NCBI GenBank assembly: GCA_964608495.1
Contig: CAZSOQ010000115.1
Coordinates: forward strand, 1 to 16,535
Length of the DNA: 16,535 nt
Source of the DNA: JAKORR01 sp964608495
GTDB lineage: Bacteria > Armatimonadota > Zipacnadia > Zipacnadales > FEN-943
Direction of reading: 5' to 3'
The translations under genes were made by a program, and so were the position numbers. Within the stretch, counting starts at the first letter, position 1. Each line of letters starts with the position of its first letter. Shown here in pieces: positions 14,977 to 16,535 of the stretch. The notes under the pieces were generated by a model. It ran no database searches. It saw nothing but the letters and a program-made list of their open reading frames with translations, and was not told where the DNA came from.

Positions 14977-16503
14977 ATGGTCGAACACTTCGCCAACGCG
15001 GTGAGCAAGTGGCCGCGCAAGGCGGCAGTGATCGGCGAGGGCCTGGCCATAAGCTACGCGGAACTGGCCGAGGCCAGCGGCCGGCTGGCCGGGCACTTGC
15101 GGGACCGTCACGGCGTAGGACCAGGCACGCGCGTCGGCCTGGCGCTGCGCAATCGCGCGGAGGTGGTCGTGGCGTACTGGGCGGCCCAGCGTCTCGGGGC
15201 GGCGGTGGTGCCCATCAACTACAGGCTGGGCGCCGAGGCCCTGGAACACGTCGTGCGCGAGGGGGACATGGCCTGTGTCGTGATGGACGACGCGGGCCGG
15301 CAGGGCGTGGGGCCTGCCGTGGCGGCGGCGGGCGCCGGCGCGCGGGGCGTGCTCGCGCTGGACGGGGCCGTCGAGGGAGCCACGAGCTGGGATGAGGCCC
15401 TCGGCGCGGCACCCGCCAAGGGCCTGGACGAGGCGGCGGAGCCCGGCTCGCCGGCCGTGATCCTCTACACCTCGGGCACGACGGGCCTGCCCAAGGCCGG
15501 CGTGATGACCCACGAGGAGCTGAGCTTCAACATCAGGATGGCGATCATCGCACAGAGCCTTCGGCACGAGGACCTGCACTTGCTCGCGATTCCCTTCTTC
15601 GTGCCGACGGCCTGCTATACGCTGGTGAACGCCGCGGCGTACCTGGGAGCGACGCTGGTGATGGCCCGGGACGCCGAGATGGGGACGGTGCTGCCGCTGC
15701 TGAGCCGGTGGCGCTGCACGACCTTCTTCGGCGTCCCGACGATGTTCTTCTTCCTCACGACCCACCCGCGGCTGGGGGACTTCGACCTGTCGGGCCTGCG
15801 GCTGATCGCCTACTCCGGCTCGCCCATGCCGGTGCGCACGATCCGCCGCCTGCGGGAGCTGCTGCCGGGCGTGTGGCTGCACAACTTCTTCGGCCTCACC
15901 GAGACGATCGCCATGACCCACGTCCTGCCCGACGCGGACGCGGATGCGAGGCCCGAGAGCATCGGCAAGCTGCTGCCGGAAGTGGACGCGCTGGTGGTGG
16001 GCGAGGACGGGGCGGAGCTGCCCCCCGGCGAGGTCGGGGAGCTGGTCTTCCGAAGGGACATCATCATCGGCGAGTACTGGCGCCGGCCGGGGCTGCTGGA
16101 GGAGAGCCTGCGGGACGGCTGGTTCCACACGGGGGACCTGGCGTCCGTGGACGAGGAGGGCTACTTCTACGTCCACGGGCGGAGCAAGGACATGGTGATC
16201 GTGGCCGGGCAGAATGTGTACACGCTCGAGGTCGAGCAGGTGATAATGCGCATGGAGCAGGTGCGCGAGGTCGCGGTGGTGGGGGTGCCGGCGACGGGCG
16301 TGCGGGCGGCGCTGGGGGAGCTGGTGAAGGCCGTCGTGGTGCCGCACCCGGGCGAGGAGCTGACGGAGCGCGACGTGAAACGGCACTGCGCGCAGCACCT
16401 GCCGCCGTACAAGGGGCCGCACGTGGTCGAGTTCCGGGAGGGGCTGCCGCGGAACCCGGCGGGGAAGGTGGTCAAGCGGCTGCTGGTGGAAGAAGGGGGC
16501 TGA
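14977..16503 (+). CDS. Class I adenylate-forming enzyme (acyl-CoA synthetase/AMP-binding family)
   Basis: 508 aa, full length for the ANL superfamily. It activates a carboxylic acid to an acyl-AMP and then usually transfers it to CoA. Core motifs are intact: phosphate loop YTSGTTGLPKAG (164-175), A5 'NFFGLTET', 'DGWFHTGDLASVDEEGYFYVHGR' with the ribose-binding Asp, hinge 'GRSKDMVIVAGQNVYTLEVE', and the C-terminal catalytic lysine K497 in 'RNPAGKVVKR'. Cytoplasmic; no carrier domain follows, so it is a stand-alone ligase and not an NRPS module. The ATG at 14977 has GAGGA about 9 nt upstream; the frame is open further 5' but only through non-conserved sequence. It is divergent from the sugar cluster, so a functional link is not shown. 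The acid substrate (fatty, aryl or other) cannot be decided by eye. Confidence 0.92.
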   Translation: MVEHFANAVSKWPRKAAVIGEGLAISYAELAEASGRLAGHLRDRHGVGPGTRVGLALRNRAEVVVAYWAAQRLGAAVVPINYRLGAEALEHVVREGDMACVVMDDAGRQGVGPAVAAAGAGARGVLALDGAVEGATSWDEALGAAPAKGLDEAAEPGSPAVILYTSGTTGLPKAGVMTHEELSFNIRMAIIAQSLRHEDLHLLAIPFFVPTACYTLVNAAAYLGATLVMARDAEMGTVLPLLSRWRCTTFFGVPTMFFFLTTHPRLGDFDLSGLRLIAYSGSPMPVRTIRRLRELLPGVWLHNFFGLTETIAMTHVLPDADADARPESIGKLLPEVDALVVGEDGAELPPGEVGELVFRRDIIIGEYWRRPGLLEESLRDGWFHTGDLASVDEEGYFYVHGRSKDMVIVAGQNVYTLEVEQVIMRMEQVREVAVVGVPATGVRAALGELVKAVVVPHPGEELTERDVKRHCAQHLPPYKGPHVVEFREGLPRNPAGKVVKRLLVEEGG

Positions 16504-16535
16504 GGGACGGTAGGCGCCCCGGCGCGGGGGTGGCG

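Noticed and set aside
14596..16422. Minus-strand open frame of 608 aa opposite the AMP-binding gene
   Set aside because: It is antisense to an intact adenylate-forming enzyme and its translation is His/Arg/Gln-rich low complexity.

Overview
The window is about 16.5 kb of GC-rich bacterial chromosome with tight gene packing, strong GGAGG-type ribosome binding sites and no tRNA, rRNA, CRISPR array, insertion sequence or phage gene that I can see. The gene mix resembles Planctomycetota, Armatimonadota and related environmental lineages: secreted glycoside hydrolases, paired Gfo/Idh/MocA oxidoreductases, a sugar-isomerase-like TIM barrel, a URO-D-like protein and DegT aminotransferases. The lineage is inferred from gene content only; hflX (3267-4607) is the best gene here for placing it.

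Layout. Left block, minus strand: a DegT/DnrJ-type PLP aminotransferase (1872-3017), a putative lipoprotein glycosidase (174-1610), and the first 17 codons of a second DegT-like protein (51-1, running off the left edge). Middle block, plus strand: the housekeeping GTPase hflX, then a large secreted GH2-type glycosidase with a C-terminal F5/8-type domain (4722-7949). The GH2 gene converges on the next block across a 37-bp gap with a long inverted repeat. Right block, minus strand, read from 14822 down to 7987: an AP-endonuclease-2/sugar phosphate isomerase-like barrel, a Gfo/Idh/MocA oxidoreductase, a 772-aa secreted GH-like protein, a second Gfo/Idh/MocA oxidoreductase, and a URO-D/MtaA-like protein. 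Divergent from this block is a class I adenylate-forming (acyl-CoA synthetase-like) enzyme (14977-16503).

Working model (inference). The right block looks like a carbohydrate-catabolic cluster: an exported glycosidase-like protein, two NAD(P)-dependent sugar oxidoreductases and a TIM-barrel isomerase/lyase-like enzyme. This grouping recalls redox-assisted deglycosylation, where a Gfo/Idh enzyme makes a 3-keto sugar and a sugar-isomerase-fold protein then eliminates the aglycone. The URO-D-like member lacks the His-x-Cys zinc motif of corrinoid methyltransferases, and the isomerase-like member seems to have basic residues at two of the four usual metal-ligand positions. Both may therefore do chemistry different from their named families. 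No transporter or transcription factor lies in the window. A 15-bp hairpin at 12783-12821, which pairs fully only as minus-strand RNA, is the most striking non-coding element.

No gap between genes exceeds about 300 bases. Most of the other long open frames lie opposite real genes and are shadows of GC-rich coding sequence.
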